Shown piece by piece: positions 7,708 to 15,692 of a stretch of 64,000 nucleotides of DNA. The notes below the pieces were generated by a model. That model was not told the origin of the DNA and ran no database searches. It saw only the letters and a list, made by a program, of their open reading frames with translations. How positions within the stretch are numbered: the stretch's first letter is position 1; each line of letters starts with the position of its first letter. The DNA comes from Nocardia fusca NBRC 14340 (lineage in GTDB: Bacteria; Actinomycetota; Actinomycetes; Mycobacteriales; Mycobacteriaceae). A program made the position numbers and the translations under genes. The stretch covers positions 124,001-188,000 of the forward strand of contig NZ_BDCU01000040.1 of assembly GCF_001618425.1 (NCBI RefSeq), written 5' to 3'.

Positions 7708-8211
7708 TCAGCGCGTCGGTGGCGGCACCTCTTCGTAGACCTCGCCCACGGCGCCGGCGAGCAGCCGGTCGGTCATCTCCTGCTTCAATACGGTCAGCCG
7801 GGCGTTGTCGGCCGCGTCGCGGTCGCGGCGCGCGCCGAGTTCGATGAATTCGGCGGTGACGAATCCCGCGTCTCGCAACCGCAGCAGGACAGTCCGGTCG
7901 CGGTGGGTGAATTCCCAGACGTAGCGGGCGAGGACGCGCCCGCGCTCGGTGGCGGCGAGTTCGGGGACGACGGTGAAACGGTCGCCCGTGACCGCGCGCA
8001 GCGCCATCTCGATCGCGTCGCGGCCGCCCGGGCCGGGGAAGGCGGTGCGGACCGTCACTTCCCGTCGTTCGACGGTGCCGAACAGTGAAACGGCATGCCG
8101 CACAGCGCAGTACGCGTGCGCGACGCCACCGGGAAACTCGGTGCCGTGGTATTTCATCAGATCGGCGAACGAGAGCTCGATCGGTGTCCCGGATTCGAGG
8201 ACTGTCAGCAT
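7708..8211 (-). CDS. FmdE-like protein, last gene of the IdeR-boxed operon
   Basis: 167 residues. The segment SFADLMKYHGTEFPGGVAHAY near residue 15 resembles the FHGHxCPG motif of FmdE (formylmethanofuran dehydrogenase subunit E) domains, and GRDAIEMALRAVTGDRFTV resembles their second conserved block. The second His and the Cys of FHGHxCPG are replaced (HGTEFPG), and the C-terminal zinc ribbon of archaeal FmdE is absent. FmdE-like genes often neighbour FecCD-type ABC transporters in other organisms. It starts within the last codons of the preceding gene (7-nt overlap) after GGAGAAGAC. It may bind or modify the cargo of the transporter. Assignment is tentative. Confidence 0.5.
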   Translation of the reverse strand: MLTVLESGTPIELSFADLMKYHGTEFPGGVAHAYCAVRHAVSLFGTVERREVTVRTAFPGPGGRDAIEMALRAVTGDRFTVVPELAATERGRVLARYVWEFTHRDRTVLLRLRDAGFVTAEFIELGARRDRDAADNARLTVLKQEMTDRLLAGAVGEVYEEVPPPTR

Positions 8212-8846
8212 GTCTTCTCCCTCTTCCTGGTGGCCCAGTGCAGTGCCGAATAGAGCAGTTGCGTCGCTCCCGGCATGAACCCGGAGCCGTGGTGGTACAC
8301 CGGGTCCATGGTGGTGACGAGCAACCGCCCCGCGCCGGAACTCTCGTCGATGAAGAGAACGGAGCCGTCGCGGACACCGTCCGCGGTGTGCAGGTCGACC
8401 AGGCTCACCGCGCCCGGCGGCGGTTCCAGCACCCCGTGGTAGTGCCAGATCACTGCGCGGTCGGAGAAGAACTCCCAGGCGGGGTGGCCGGGGGCCTGTT
8501 TCCGGAGCCGGTGGTCCTCGCCGGTGCGCCACCACCAGAAGACGGTGGGCCGGGGCTGTTCCCGGACGCCGGGCAACCACTGTCCGGCGTAGTTCTCACC
8601 GAAGACGAGCACGGTGGCGCCCCGGTCGAGCCCGGCGCGGACGGTATCGGTCCACCGCCCCAGCAGGTCCGGACGGAGGCGGTCGGCGACCACGATCACC
8701 TCCGCCGCGCCGATCTCCGCCAGGGCGCCGGTGCGCACGTGCACCGGCCGGATCCGGTAGGGCGCCAGGGCGGGATCGGCGAGGGTGGCCAGCTGGGCAT
8801 GGCTGCCGCCGTGCAGGAAGACGATACCGGTCTCGGGGTCAGCCAT
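8205..8846 (-). CDS. Class I amidotransferase-fold protein B of the metal-transport operon
   Basis: 213 residues. Alternating beta strands and helices (GIVFLHGGSHAQL, AAEVIVVADRLRPDLLGRW, RGATVLVFGENYAGQWLPGV) suggest a ThuA-like or glutamine-amidotransferase flavodoxin-like fold. No nucleophile-elbow Cys is obvious, so amidase activity is doubtful. A cluster rich in Trp, Tyr and His follows (PTVFWWWRTGEDH, AVIWHYHGVLEPP). It overlaps protein A upstream by 8 nt and the FmdE-like gene downstream by 7 nt. Proteins A and B are adjacent, similar in size and probably distant paralogues that act together. I do not recognise a named family. Confidence 0.6.
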   Translation of the reverse strand: MADPETGIVFLHGGSHAQLATLADPALAPYRIRPVHVRTGALAEIGAAEVIVVADRLRPDLLGRWTDTVRAGLDRGATVLVFGENYAGQWLPGVREQPRPTVFWWWRTGEDHRLRKQAPGHPAWEFFSDRAVIWHYHGVLEPPPGAVSLVDLHTADGVRDGSVLFIDESSGAGRLLVTTMDPVYHHGSGFMPGATQLLYSALHWATRKREKTC

Positions 8847-9462
8847 CGCTGCCTGCCAGCCAGCGCAGGAGTTGCGGATACAGCCGCGCGGTGCCGCGGT
8901 CGGCGGTGGCGAACTGCAGCAGGTCGTTGCCGCCGTGGACCAGGACCCGGCCCGCACCGAGTGGATAGTCGTAATCGATCGGCGCCCGGGTGCGGCCGAT
9001 GGTGTGGACGACCCGGGCGTCCTCGGGCAGGTCCGGATAGCAGCCACGCCCGTAGAATCCGGCGACACCGATACGTTCCAGTTCCGCGAACGGGACGGGT
9101 CCGCGGGTACCGGTGTTGTAGAGGAACGACTTCGGGTCGGTGCCGGCCCACACCGGGTGTTCGGTCACCCGCGTCAACGCGAGGTCGCGCGGGTTACGGA
9201 ACTCCAGCTTGCGCCATCTCGTCAGCCCTTCGAGGAATACTCGCTGCACATGCCCGTTCACGACGATCCGTCCGCCCCGCGCGACGAACGAATCGAGCAT
9301 CCGACGCTGCTCGGCCAGGTATTCCTGGTCCACATCGCCGGTCAGGTAGAGACCGGTGACCGCGCCGGTGCACTCCCCCGGCAGATCGTAGACATCGATC
9401 TCGCGGAATCCGCCGGCGTACTCGCCGCGGGCCGGGGCCATCACGGCTTTCAGTACCGTCAC
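8839..9462 (-). CDS. Class I amidotransferase-fold protein A of the metal-transport operon
   Basis: 207 residues starting at GTG in a GTGA overlap with the ATPase stop. Core segments AVTGLYLTGDVDQEYLAEQ, MLDSFVARGGRIVVNGHVQ and GAGRVLVHGGNDLLQF have the strand-helix-GG-strand pattern of ThuA/class I amidotransferase-like domains. There is no clear catalytic Cys-His-Glu triad. The conserved-looking HPVWAGTDPKSFLYNTGTRGP stretch may shape the pocket. Being locked into an iron-type ABC operon suggests a role in processing or sensing the imported chelate. Function is unknown. Confidence 0.6.
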   Translation of the reverse strand: MTVLKAVMAPARGEYAGGFREIDVYDLPGECTGAVTGLYLTGDVDQEYLAEQRRMLDSFVARGGRIVVNGHVQRVFLEGLTRWRKLEFRNPRDLALTRVTEHPVWAGTDPKSFLYNTGTRGPVPFAELERIGVAGFYGRGCYPDLPEDARVVHTIGRTRAPIDYDYPLGAGRVLVHGGNDLLQFATADRGTARLYPQLLRWLAGSDG

Positions 9463-10214
9463 GAGATCCCCCGTCCGAAATCCGGCACGGTGAGCCGCCG
9501 AACCGCGCTGGGTGTCTCGATATCGGCGGTCACGATCGGCACGCCGTACATCTCCGACAGCAGGGCGCCGGTGAGCAGTTCGCGGGTCGGGCCGTGGCGC
9601 TGATCGTCGGCGGCGACCATCAGCATGGACCGTTCGGCCACGTGCAGGGCGTGATCGGGATGGTGGGTGGTCATCACGACCGCTATCCCCTCGTCGGCCA
9701 GCGCGCGGAGCACGGTCAGCACCTGGGCCTGGTTCCGCAGGTCTAGGGCGGCCGCGGGTTCGTCGAGCACGAGGGTGTCGCAGTCGGAGACGAGCGCCCG
9801 GGCGATGAGCACCAGCGCACGCTCGCCCCCGCTGAGCGCGGTGTAGTCGCGGTCGGCGAGGTGCGGTACGCCCACCCGGCGCAGCGCCTCCCGGGCGGCG
9901 GCGCGATCGACGGCCGTGGGCGTGCTGTAGATCTTGACGGTGCGGGCCCGGCCCATGAGGACGATATCGAGCACCGAGAACGCGAACACGACCGAATGGC
10001 TCTGCGGGACATACCCGACCGGGCCGGAGGCTTCGACCGAACCGGAGACCGGCCGGATGAGACCCGCCAGACACTTGAGCAGGGTGGTCTTACCGCGTGC
10101 GTTCGGCCCGAGCACGGCGAACACCTCGCCCGCGGCGGCGCGGACCGATACGTCGCGAAAGATCCACGGCCCCTTGGCCGAATAGCGGTAACAGAGCGAA
10201 CTAGCCTCGAGCAT
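9459..10214 (-). CDS. FecE-type ABC transporter ATPase
   Basis: 251-residue ATP-hydrolysing subunit of a metal-chelate importer. Walker A is GPNARGKTT at about residue 39 (Ala where most have Gly or Ser), the Q-loop is GYVPQSHSVVF, the signature LSGGERALVLIARAL, Walker B TLVLDEPAAALD, and the switch His in TTHHPDH. ATG 10214 has GGGG upstream; the GTG at 10220 is an alternative. It overlaps the permease gene by 14 nt and the next gene by 4 nt. The product should pair with the FecCD-type permease upstream. Confidence 0.9.
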   Translation of the reverse strand: MLEASSLCYRYSAKGPWIFRDVSVRAAAGEVFAVLGPNARGKTTLLKCLAGLIRPVSGSVEASGPVGYVPQSHSVVFAFSVLDIVLMGRARTVKIYSTPTAVDRAAAREALRRVGVPHLADRDYTALSGGERALVLIARALVSDCDTLVLDEPAAALDLRNQAQVLTVLRALADEGIAVVMTTHHPDHALHVAERSMLMVAADDQRHGPTRELLTGALLSEMYGVPIVTADIETPSAVRRLTVPDFGRGIS

Positions 10215-11295
10215 CGGCACCCCACAGGCGGGAATGGCTGCGGATCAGCAGCACCACGAAGAACGGAGCACCGATGATTGCGGTGAGGATCCCGATCGGG
10301 ATCTCGGCGGTGCTCAGGGTGCGCGAGAGGGTATCGATCACGGTCAGATAGGCCGCCCCGAGCAGCGCGCTGACCGGCAGCACCATCCGGTTGTCGGTAC
10401 CGACCATCATGCGCACCAGATGCGGGACCACCAGGCCCACCCAGCCGATCACCCCGGCGACCGAGACCGAACCCGCGGTGATCAGCGCGACGCACAGCAG
10501 CAGGACATTGCGCAGCCGCGCGGGATTCAGGCCCAGTGCGGTGGCGTCCTCGTCGCCCATGGCGAGAATGTTCAGCCGCCAGCGCAGGGCGAGCACCACC
10601 AGGCCCGCCGCCACGATCGGGAGCGCGGCCGTGCCCACCTTGGTGTAGGTCGCCGTCGCCAGCGAACCCATGAGCCAGAACACGATCGAGGGTAGTTCGC
10701 TGTAGGGGTCGGCGATATAAGTGATGAACGAGACCATCGCCTGGAACATCGCACCCACCACGGTGCCACCGAGCACGATCATCAGCAGCGGCGCGCCCGG
10801 CACGGCCCGGGCGATCGCCACCACCAGCACCAGCGCCAGCACGCCGCCCAGGAAGGCGCCGCCGACCAGCGCGGCACCGCCGAAACCGGCGAGCAGGATC
10901 AGTACACCGCCGAAGGAGGCGCCGGAGGACACACCCAGCACCTGTGCGCTGGCCAGCGGATTGCGGAACACGGCCTGCATGACCGCGCCGGTGAGCGCCA
11001 GTCCGGCGCCGAGCAGGATCGACAGCAGCACCCGGGGCAGCCGCACATCGAGCACCACGGTGCGTTCCTGCGCGTACCAGGTCTGGTCCAGCGGAAAGAC
11101 CTGGCTCAGCAGGATTCGCACGATTTCGTTCGGTGGCACGGTGTAGCGGCCCACCGCGAGCGCGGCGAGGGCCACCACGATCAGCAGGACCAGGAATCCC
11201 GGGATGGCGAGGAGGCGCCGATCGAAGCGCGCGCGGCGCGGCGCCGGAGCTTCCGGCGCCGCGACCGCCGCCGGGTCAGCGGAGGAACTGGTCAT
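10201..11295 (-). CDS. FecCD-type ABC transporter permease
   Basis: 364-residue inner-membrane permease with about ten hydrophobic helices. The FecCD hallmarks are RLPRVLLSILLGAGLALTGAVMQAVFRNPLASAQVLGVSSGA (residues about 85-125) and the C-terminal GWVGLVVPHLVRMMVG and SRTLSTAEIPIGILTAIIGAPFF. It has an extended Ala/Pro-rich N-terminus. It would move iron-siderophore, heme, cobalamin or a related chelate. It overlaps both neighbours in the operon. Confidence 0.93.
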   Translation of the reverse strand: MTSSSADPAAVAAPEAPAPRRARFDRRLLAIPGFLVLLIVVALAALAVGRYTVPPNEIVRILLSQVFPLDQTWYAQERTVVLDVRLPRVLLSILLGAGLALTGAVMQAVFRNPLASAQVLGVSSGASFGGVLILLAGFGGAALVGGAFLGGVLALVLVVAIARAVPGAPLLMIVLGGTVVGAMFQAMVSFITYIADPYSELPSIVFWLMGSLATATYTKVGTAALPIVAAGLVVLALRWRLNILAMGDEDATALGLNPARLRNVLLLCVALITAGSVSVAGVIGWVGLVVPHLVRMMVGTDNRMVLPVSALLGAAYLTVIDTLSRTLSTAEIPIGILTAIIGAPFFVVLLIRSHSRLWGADARG

Positions 11296-12418
11296 AACCC
11301 GCGGCGTCCTTGTTCAGGTCGAAGCGCAGCACCTGATCGATCTCGTCGTCGGAGATGCGGTACGCGAACAGGTCATCGAAGGCGGCCCGGATCTCGGCGC
11401 GGAACTGCCCGTCCCGCGCGGCCGGGTACAGGACCTGGTGCATCCACTGCCACATCAGCGGCGATTCGGCACCGGGTACCTGCCACCGGTAACCGCCGAG
11501 CGGGGTCTTGTAGACGCGTTTGTTCTGCACCGCGCGCACACCGGCCAGCCGGGGGTCGGCGTAGATATCGGCGGGTGTGCTCTGGTCGAATCCGCTCAGC
11601 ATGATGACCTCGGGGTTCCAGGCCAGGATCTGCTCGGGGCCCACCTGCCCGGACTCGGAGACGAAACCCTTCGTCACCAGGTCGGCGCCGACGAGGTCGA
11701 ATTGGAAGCCGTCGTAACCCTTGGCACTGGTGGTGCTGTAGGTGTCACCGGTCCGGGACAGGATCATCGCCCGGGGCCGCGGTGTCGTCCGCGCCGCCAC
11801 CTGCGCGCGCATCTCGGTCTGTTCGGTGCGCTGCCAGTCGATGAGTTGCTGTCCGCGTTCGGGTTTACCCGCGATCTGCGCGAACAGGGTGATCCACTGC
11901 TCGAGATCGTCCTGGGTGCCGTACTTCAGGCCCACGACGGGGAAACCCGCCGCCTCGATCGGCGCGGTAACCTCCGATCCCCGGTCGCCCCACTGCACCA
12001 CCACATCGGGGTCGAGGTGCAGCAGAGTTTCCACGTTCGGCACGAAGTCGTTGCCCGCGACGACGGCCGAATCGGCCGAGCCGGGGAACATGGTGGCGAA
12101 CATACCGCCTCGGTTCGCCACCAGGGTCGACTGATTGATGCCGACGATGCGGTCGTATCCCCGATCGACCGCGGCGAAGATCGACGGCGCGGGCATCACG
12201 GTGAACCCCACCTTGTCCGCCGGACCGTCCAACGTGACGGTCTCGCCCCGCTGATCGACGATGGACAGCGCGCCGGTGGCGGCCGCCTCCTCGGTCTGTG
12301 CTTCCCGGGTCGAGCACCCGGCGGTCAGCGCGAGGGCCCCGATCATGCCGGCGACCATCCATCGCCGTGGCGGCAAGCTCCGCTTCCACCGCCGTGCACG
12401 CTGCATATTCGATGCCAT
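11276..12418 (-). CDS. Siderophore/metal-chelate binding lipoprotein
   Basis: 380-residue solute-binding protein. After a basic start, MVAGMIGALALTAGC forms a lipoprotein signal with the lipobox ending in Cys at about residue 35. The mature part shows DPDVVVQWGDRG, WNPEVIMLSGFDQ and VQNKRVYKTPLGGYRWQ, typical of FepB/FecB-like (class III) binding proteins. The N-terminal lobe begins LSIVDQRGETVTLDGPADKV. It is the first gene of the six-gene operon, 40 nt after a near-consensus IdeR box, so expression should rise in low iron. Confidence 0.92.
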   Translation of the reverse strand: MASNMQRARRWKRSLPPRRWMVAGMIGALALTAGCSTREAQTEEAAATGALSIVDQRGETVTLDGPADKVGFTVMPAPSIFAAVDRGYDRIVGINQSTLVANRGGMFATMFPGSADSAVVAGNDFVPNVETLLHLDPDVVVQWGDRGSEVTAPIEAAGFPVVGLKYGTQDDLEQWITLFAQIAGKPERGQQLIDWQRTEQTEMRAQVAARTTPRPRAMILSRTGDTYSTTSAKGYDGFQFDLVGADLVTKGFVSESGQVGPEQILAWNPEVIMLSGFDQSTPADIYADPRLAGVRAVQNKRVYKTPLGGYRWQVPGAESPLMWQWMHQVLYPAARDGQFRAEIRAAFDDLFAYRISDDEIDQVLRFDLNKDAAGYDQFLR

Positions 12419-12457
12419 GCGCTCTACCGTCCTGCCTCTGAATCGTACAAAACGGAT

Positions 12458-12476
12458 TCAGGTTAGCCTTACCTAT
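12458..12476. promoter_or_regulatory. IdeR/DtxR iron box
   Basis: TCAGGTTAGCCTTACCTAT differs from the consensus TTAGGTTAGSCTAACCTAA at only three or four positions and keeps the inverted AGGTTAG/ACCT core. It lies 40 bp before the lipoprotein start, placing the operon under iron-dependent repression. Confidence 0.75.
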
Positions 12477-12529
12477 CAGAACGGTGTGAATCGGGGCCGC
12501 CTCACTTATGGGCGGGTCGTTCCCTTGCT

Positions 12530-14608
12530 TTACCGCTGCTCCGCGAGTTCGGCGGCGGGCACGGGGTGCGCGTCGCCGCCGAAACCGCTGGGCCACCACA
12601 CCTTCGGACCCACCAGGGCGAACAACGCGGGGATGACGACGGTGCGCACCAGGAAGGTGTCGAGCACGATGCCGATGCCGACGATGATGCCGAGCTGGGT
12701 GAGCGTGATCAGCGGCAGTACACCCAGAACGCAGAACACCGCGGCCAGTACGATTCCGGCACTGGTGATCACCGCGCCGGTCGCCGAGACCGCGCGCACC
12801 ATACCGTCGACGGTGCCGTGGCCCGGTGTCTCCTCCCGGGCCCGCGTCACCAGGAAGATCGTGTAGTCGATACCGAGAGCCACCAGGAACAGGAAGGCGA
12901 ACAGCGGCACCGTCGTATCCAGCGCGGGGAAGCCGAAGAGATGCGTGCTCACCAGGCTGCCCAGCCCCAGCGCGGCCAGGGCACTCAGCACGGTGACGCC
13001 GATCAGCAGGACCGCCGCCGGTAGCGCCCGCAGCAGGACGAGCAGCACCGCGAAGACCACCAGCAGGATTAGCGGGATCACCAGCAGTTGGTCGTGCCGG
13101 GCGGCATCGCGGGTGTCGAGCGCTTTCGCGTCGCTCCCGCCCACCATGGCCTCGGCGCCGGGGATTCCGGCCAGCGTGCCGCGCAATTGTTCGATCGTCG
13201 TGTAGGCCGCCTCGGATTCGGGAGCGGCCTCGAGGGTGATCATCCACCGGTCCACCCCGTCCTGACCCCCCGCGGCCACCACAGCGGAGACACCCGGCGC
13301 GGACTCCAGCGCCGGACGGACCGCCGCGGCGGCGGCGTGCCGGGTGAGTACGACGGTCGGATCCGAAGCGCCCGAAGGGAAATGGGCAGCCAAGGTATCC
13401 AGTCCGTCCACCGATTCGGCCCGCACCCGGAACTGTTCGGTCTGCGACAGCCCGATATCCGCGCCGGTCAAACCCGCCGCACACACGACCAGCAGCGTGA
13501 TCGCCCCGCCTGCGACGACGGCGGGCCGGGCCACCACCCGGGTCGCGATCCGGTGCCACACCCCGTGCGCCGCGGCGCCGTCGGCACTCGCGTGCGGAAC
13601 GAAGGGCCAGAAGATCTTCCGTCCGCACAGGGCCAGGGCGGGCGGCAGCGCCAGCAGGACGAAGGCCACCGCGACCAGCAGGCCGGCGGCCGCCATCAGG
13701 CCGAGCGAACGAGTGTTGGGCAGGGTCGCGAGCAGCAGCGTGCACAGGGCGAGCACCACGGTCACATTGCTGGCGAGGATCGCCGGGCCGGCGCGCCGGA
13801 CGGCCTCGCGCAACGCGTCGCGGTGGTCGCGGCGCCCGTGCAGTTCGTCGCGATAGCGGGAAACGAGCAGGAGCGCGTAATTGGTCCCTGCGCCGAACAC
13901 CAGGACGCTGGTGATGCCTGCGGTGGAACCGTCGAAGGAGAGGTCGGTGACGCGGGCGAGCGCTGTGCCGATACTCGTGGCGGTCCGGTCGGCGAGACCG
14001 ATCACCAGCAGCGGTACCAGCCACAGCACCGGCGAGCGGTAGGTGGCGATGAGCAGCAGCGCGACCACCAGCGCGGTAACGGCCAGCAGGGTCACGTCCG
14101 CACCGGCGAAGGAGTCGGCGATATCGGCGCCGAACGCCGGGCCGCCGGTGATCTGTACCGTCAGGCCGGGCGGCGCGTGCTGTGCGGCCGCCTGGCGCAG
14201 CCGGTCGATCTCGGTGGCCAGGTCCTCGCCGTTCAGGTCGGAGGACACCGTCGCGCGCCCCAGCGCCGCCTTGCCGTCCGGCGCGACCACGAGCGCGTCC
14301 GCGGCAGTACCGGAAACCTCCTGAACCGTTCGCGCGGCGGCGGCGCGGTCGGAATCGGTCAGTTCCGCGCCGTCGGCCCGGGTGATCACCAGGATCGCCG
14401 GCGCGTCCCGGCCGCCGGGGAATTCCGCCACCGCGGCGTCGACCCGCGCGGCTTCGGAATCCTGCGGCAGCGAGGTCGGCGCCTGGCCCGCGTCGTCGTT
14501 TCCACCGACGCCCACGATCACCGCACAGGCGGCGGCGAGCACGGCGAGGAGCAGTACCCACGAGCGGCGGGCGGTGACCATGGTGGCGAAGCGTTCCCAG
14601 GCATCCAC
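12530..14608 (-). CDS. MMPL/RND-family membrane exporter
   Basis: 692-residue transporter of the MMPL family (relatives export mycolic-acid lipids or drugs). GTG start, one N-terminal helix (SWVLLLAVLAAACAVIVGVGG), a periplasmic domain, five helices around residues 165-330, a second half starting near 360 (ARPAVVAGGAITLLVVCAAG), and a final helix bundle with GIDYTIFLVTRAREETPG and GIGIVLDTFLVRTVVIPAL. These two blocks carry the proton-relay Asp/Tyr pattern of MMPL proteins. A divergent MarR-type gene and a palindrome lie upstream, implying local regulation by a ligand. Confidence 0.93.
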   Translation of the reverse strand: MDAWERFATMVTARRSWVLLLAVLAAACAVIVGVGGNDDAGQAPTSLPQDSEAARVDAAVAEFPGGRDAPAILVITRADGAELTDSDRAAAARTVQEVSGTAADALVVAPDGKAALGRATVSSDLNGEDLATEIDRLRQAAAQHAPPGLTVQITGGPAFGADIADSFAGADVTLLAVTALVVALLLIATYRSPVLWLVPLLVIGLADRTATSIGTALARVTDLSFDGSTAGITSVLVFGAGTNYALLLVSRYRDELHGRRDHRDALREAVRRAGPAILASNVTVVLALCTLLLATLPNTRSLGLMAAAGLLVAVAFVLLALPPALALCGRKIFWPFVPHASADGAAAHGVWHRIATRVVARPAVVAGGAITLLVVCAAGLTGADIGLSQTEQFRVRAESVDGLDTLAAHFPSGASDPTVVLTRHAAAAAVRPALESAPGVSAVVAAGGQDGVDRWMITLEAAPESEAAYTTIEQLRGTLAGIPGAEAMVGGSDAKALDTRDAARHDQLLVIPLILLVVFAVLLVLLRALPAAVLLIGVTVLSALAALGLGSLVSTHLFGFPALDTTVPLFAFLFLVALGIDYTIFLVTRAREETPGHGTVDGMVRAVSATGAVITSAGIVLAAVFCVLGVLPLITLTQLGIIVGIGIVLDTFLVRTVVIPALFALVGPKVWWPSGFGGDAHPVPAAELAEQR

Positions 14609-14616
14609 CCGGCAAC

Positions 14617-14635
14617 TATTTCAGAAACTGAAATA
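14617..14635. promoter_or_regulatory. MarR-type operator between MMPL and marR
   Basis: Perfect palindrome TATTTCAG-AAA-CTGAAATA, 9 bp before the MMPL start and 66 bp before the MarR start. It is the obvious binding site for the divergent regulator, which would control both genes. Confidence 0.7.
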
Positions 14636-14701
14636 ATCGGCAAGGCCGACGCCCCCGGCACCTACACTCTTGCGAGCGGGATCAGGGAAAGGACGGCCCA
14701 G

Positions 14702-15214
14702 GTGAGAGACAAACCCTCGGCGAAGACGGACAGTACGACCCGGGAACACGCCGAAAGCGAGATCGCCACCGATATCCGCGCGCTGACCGCGGTGTCCGAG
14801 CAGATCGGGCATCTGTTCGCCCATGCGCACTCCCTGCGCAGTACCGATTTCCGCGCGCTCATGCACGTCGCCACCGCCGAAGCCGAGGGCCGCCCGCTCA
14901 CCGCCGGACAACTGCGCGAACTCATGGGCCTGTCCCCGGCCGCGATCACCTACCTGGTCGAACGCATGATCGCCTCGGGGCATATCCGCCGAGAAACCGA
15001 TCCCGGCGACCGTCGGCGGGTGCTGCTGCACTACTCCGACCACGGCATGTCGGTGGCCGGTGAGTTCTTCCACCCATTGGGCCGCCGCACCCGCTCGGCG
15101 CTCGCCGACCTGCCCACCACCGATCTCGCCGCCGCCCACCGGGTGCTCGCCGCGGTCATCTCCGCCATGCGGGACCACCATGCCGCGCTGACCCGGGCAC
15201 CGGGTGCCCGATAG
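14702..15214 (+). CDS. MarR-family transcriptional regulator
   Basis: 170-residue winged-helix regulator. The helix-turn-helix is TAGQLRELMGLSPAAITYLVERMIASGHI (residues about 75-103), followed by the wing RRETDPGDRRRVLLHYSD. Start is GTG 14702 with AAGGAC upstream. It is divergent from the MMPL exporter and probably represses it through the palindrome in between. A long overlapping frame upstream of the GTG lies antisense to the MMPL gene and is not real. Confidence 0.9.
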   Translation: MRDKPSAKTDSTTREHAESEIATDIRALTAVSEQIGHLFAHAHSLRSTDFRALMHVATAEAEGRPLTAGQLRELMGLSPAAITYLVERMIASGHIRRETDPGDRRRVLLHYSDHGMSVAGEFFHPLGRRTRSALADLPTTDLAAAHRVLAAVISAMRDHHAALTRAPGAR

Positions 15215-15306
15215 CCCGGATAACGACACGCCCGAACCGTCGAAACTTTCTGCATAGTCCCGCGCGGCCGGGGTAGGACGCCCACGACCCGCGGCGACCT
15301 GCATGC

Positions 15307-15332
15307 TGATCGTCCTGGCTGTACGCGGGTAT
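15307..15332 (+). promoter_or_regulatory. SigF/SigB-type promoter for the small basic protein and UdgX
   Basis: TGATC, 15 bp, GGGTAT, ending 26 bp before the ATG at 15359. The -35 part is weaker than in the other copies, but spacing and -10 agree. Confidence 0.42.
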
Positions 15333-15358
15333 ACGGCCGGGCAGACAGGAGGTGTGTC

Positions 15359-15685
15359 ATGCCGAAGGAATGGACCGACAAGCAGGAACGGCAGTACGAG
15401 CACATCAAGGATTCCGCCGAGGATCGCGGAGCGAGCACCAAGCGTGCGAAGGAAATCGGTGCGCGGACCGTCAACAAGAACCGCGCCCAGGCCGGTCAGA
15501 CCAAGACCGCGAGCCGCTCCTCGACCCGTGATATGTCACCGCAGCGACGCGGCGGCCTCCGCTCGGGCACCGACAAGCCCAAGGGCCGGACCCGCGACCA
15601 GCTGTACAACGAAGCGAAGAGCCGCAATATCAAGGGCCGCTCGAAGATGACCAAGAACGAACTGGCCGAAGCCCTGGGCAAGTAG
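15359..15685 (+). CDS. Small basic protein with Rho-N/SAP-like C-terminus
   Basis: 108 residues, strongly basic and hydrophilic. The first 80 residues are disordered (KEWTDKQERQYEHIKDSAE then a Lys/Arg/Thr-rich run). The last 30 (TRDQLYNEAKSRNIKGRSKMTKNELAEAL) match the short helix-extended-helix of Rho-N/SAP nucleic-acid-binding motifs. Related actinobacterial proteins are often annotated plasmid stabilisation protein, without good evidence. Start follows AGGAGGTGTGTC. UdgX begins 7 nt after its stop, so the two are in one unit and may both act at damaged DNA. Confidence 0.8.
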   Translation: MPKEWTDKQERQYEHIKDSAEDRGASTKRAKEIGARTVNKNRAQAGQTKTASRSSTRDMSPQRRGGLRSGTDKPKGRTRDQLYNEAKSRNIKGRSKMTKNELAEALGK

Positions 15686-15692
15686 ACCGCCG

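Noticed and set aside
6000-8377. Photolyase as part of an 823-codon protein
   Set aside because: The upstream part is a shifted frame over the VOC and FmdE-like genes; GTG 7222 with the GTGA overlap gives a normal 438-residue photolyase.
11865-14615. Very long minus-strand frame (916 codons) over the MMPL and lipoprotein genes
   Set aside because: It is the same-strand shifted frame of two well-supported genes, rich in Arg, Gly and Ala, with no domain.
13088-14701. N-terminal extension of the MarR gene by 538 codons
   Set aside because: It is antisense to the MMPL exporter; the true GTG at 14702 has a ribosome site and starts next to the HTH domain.
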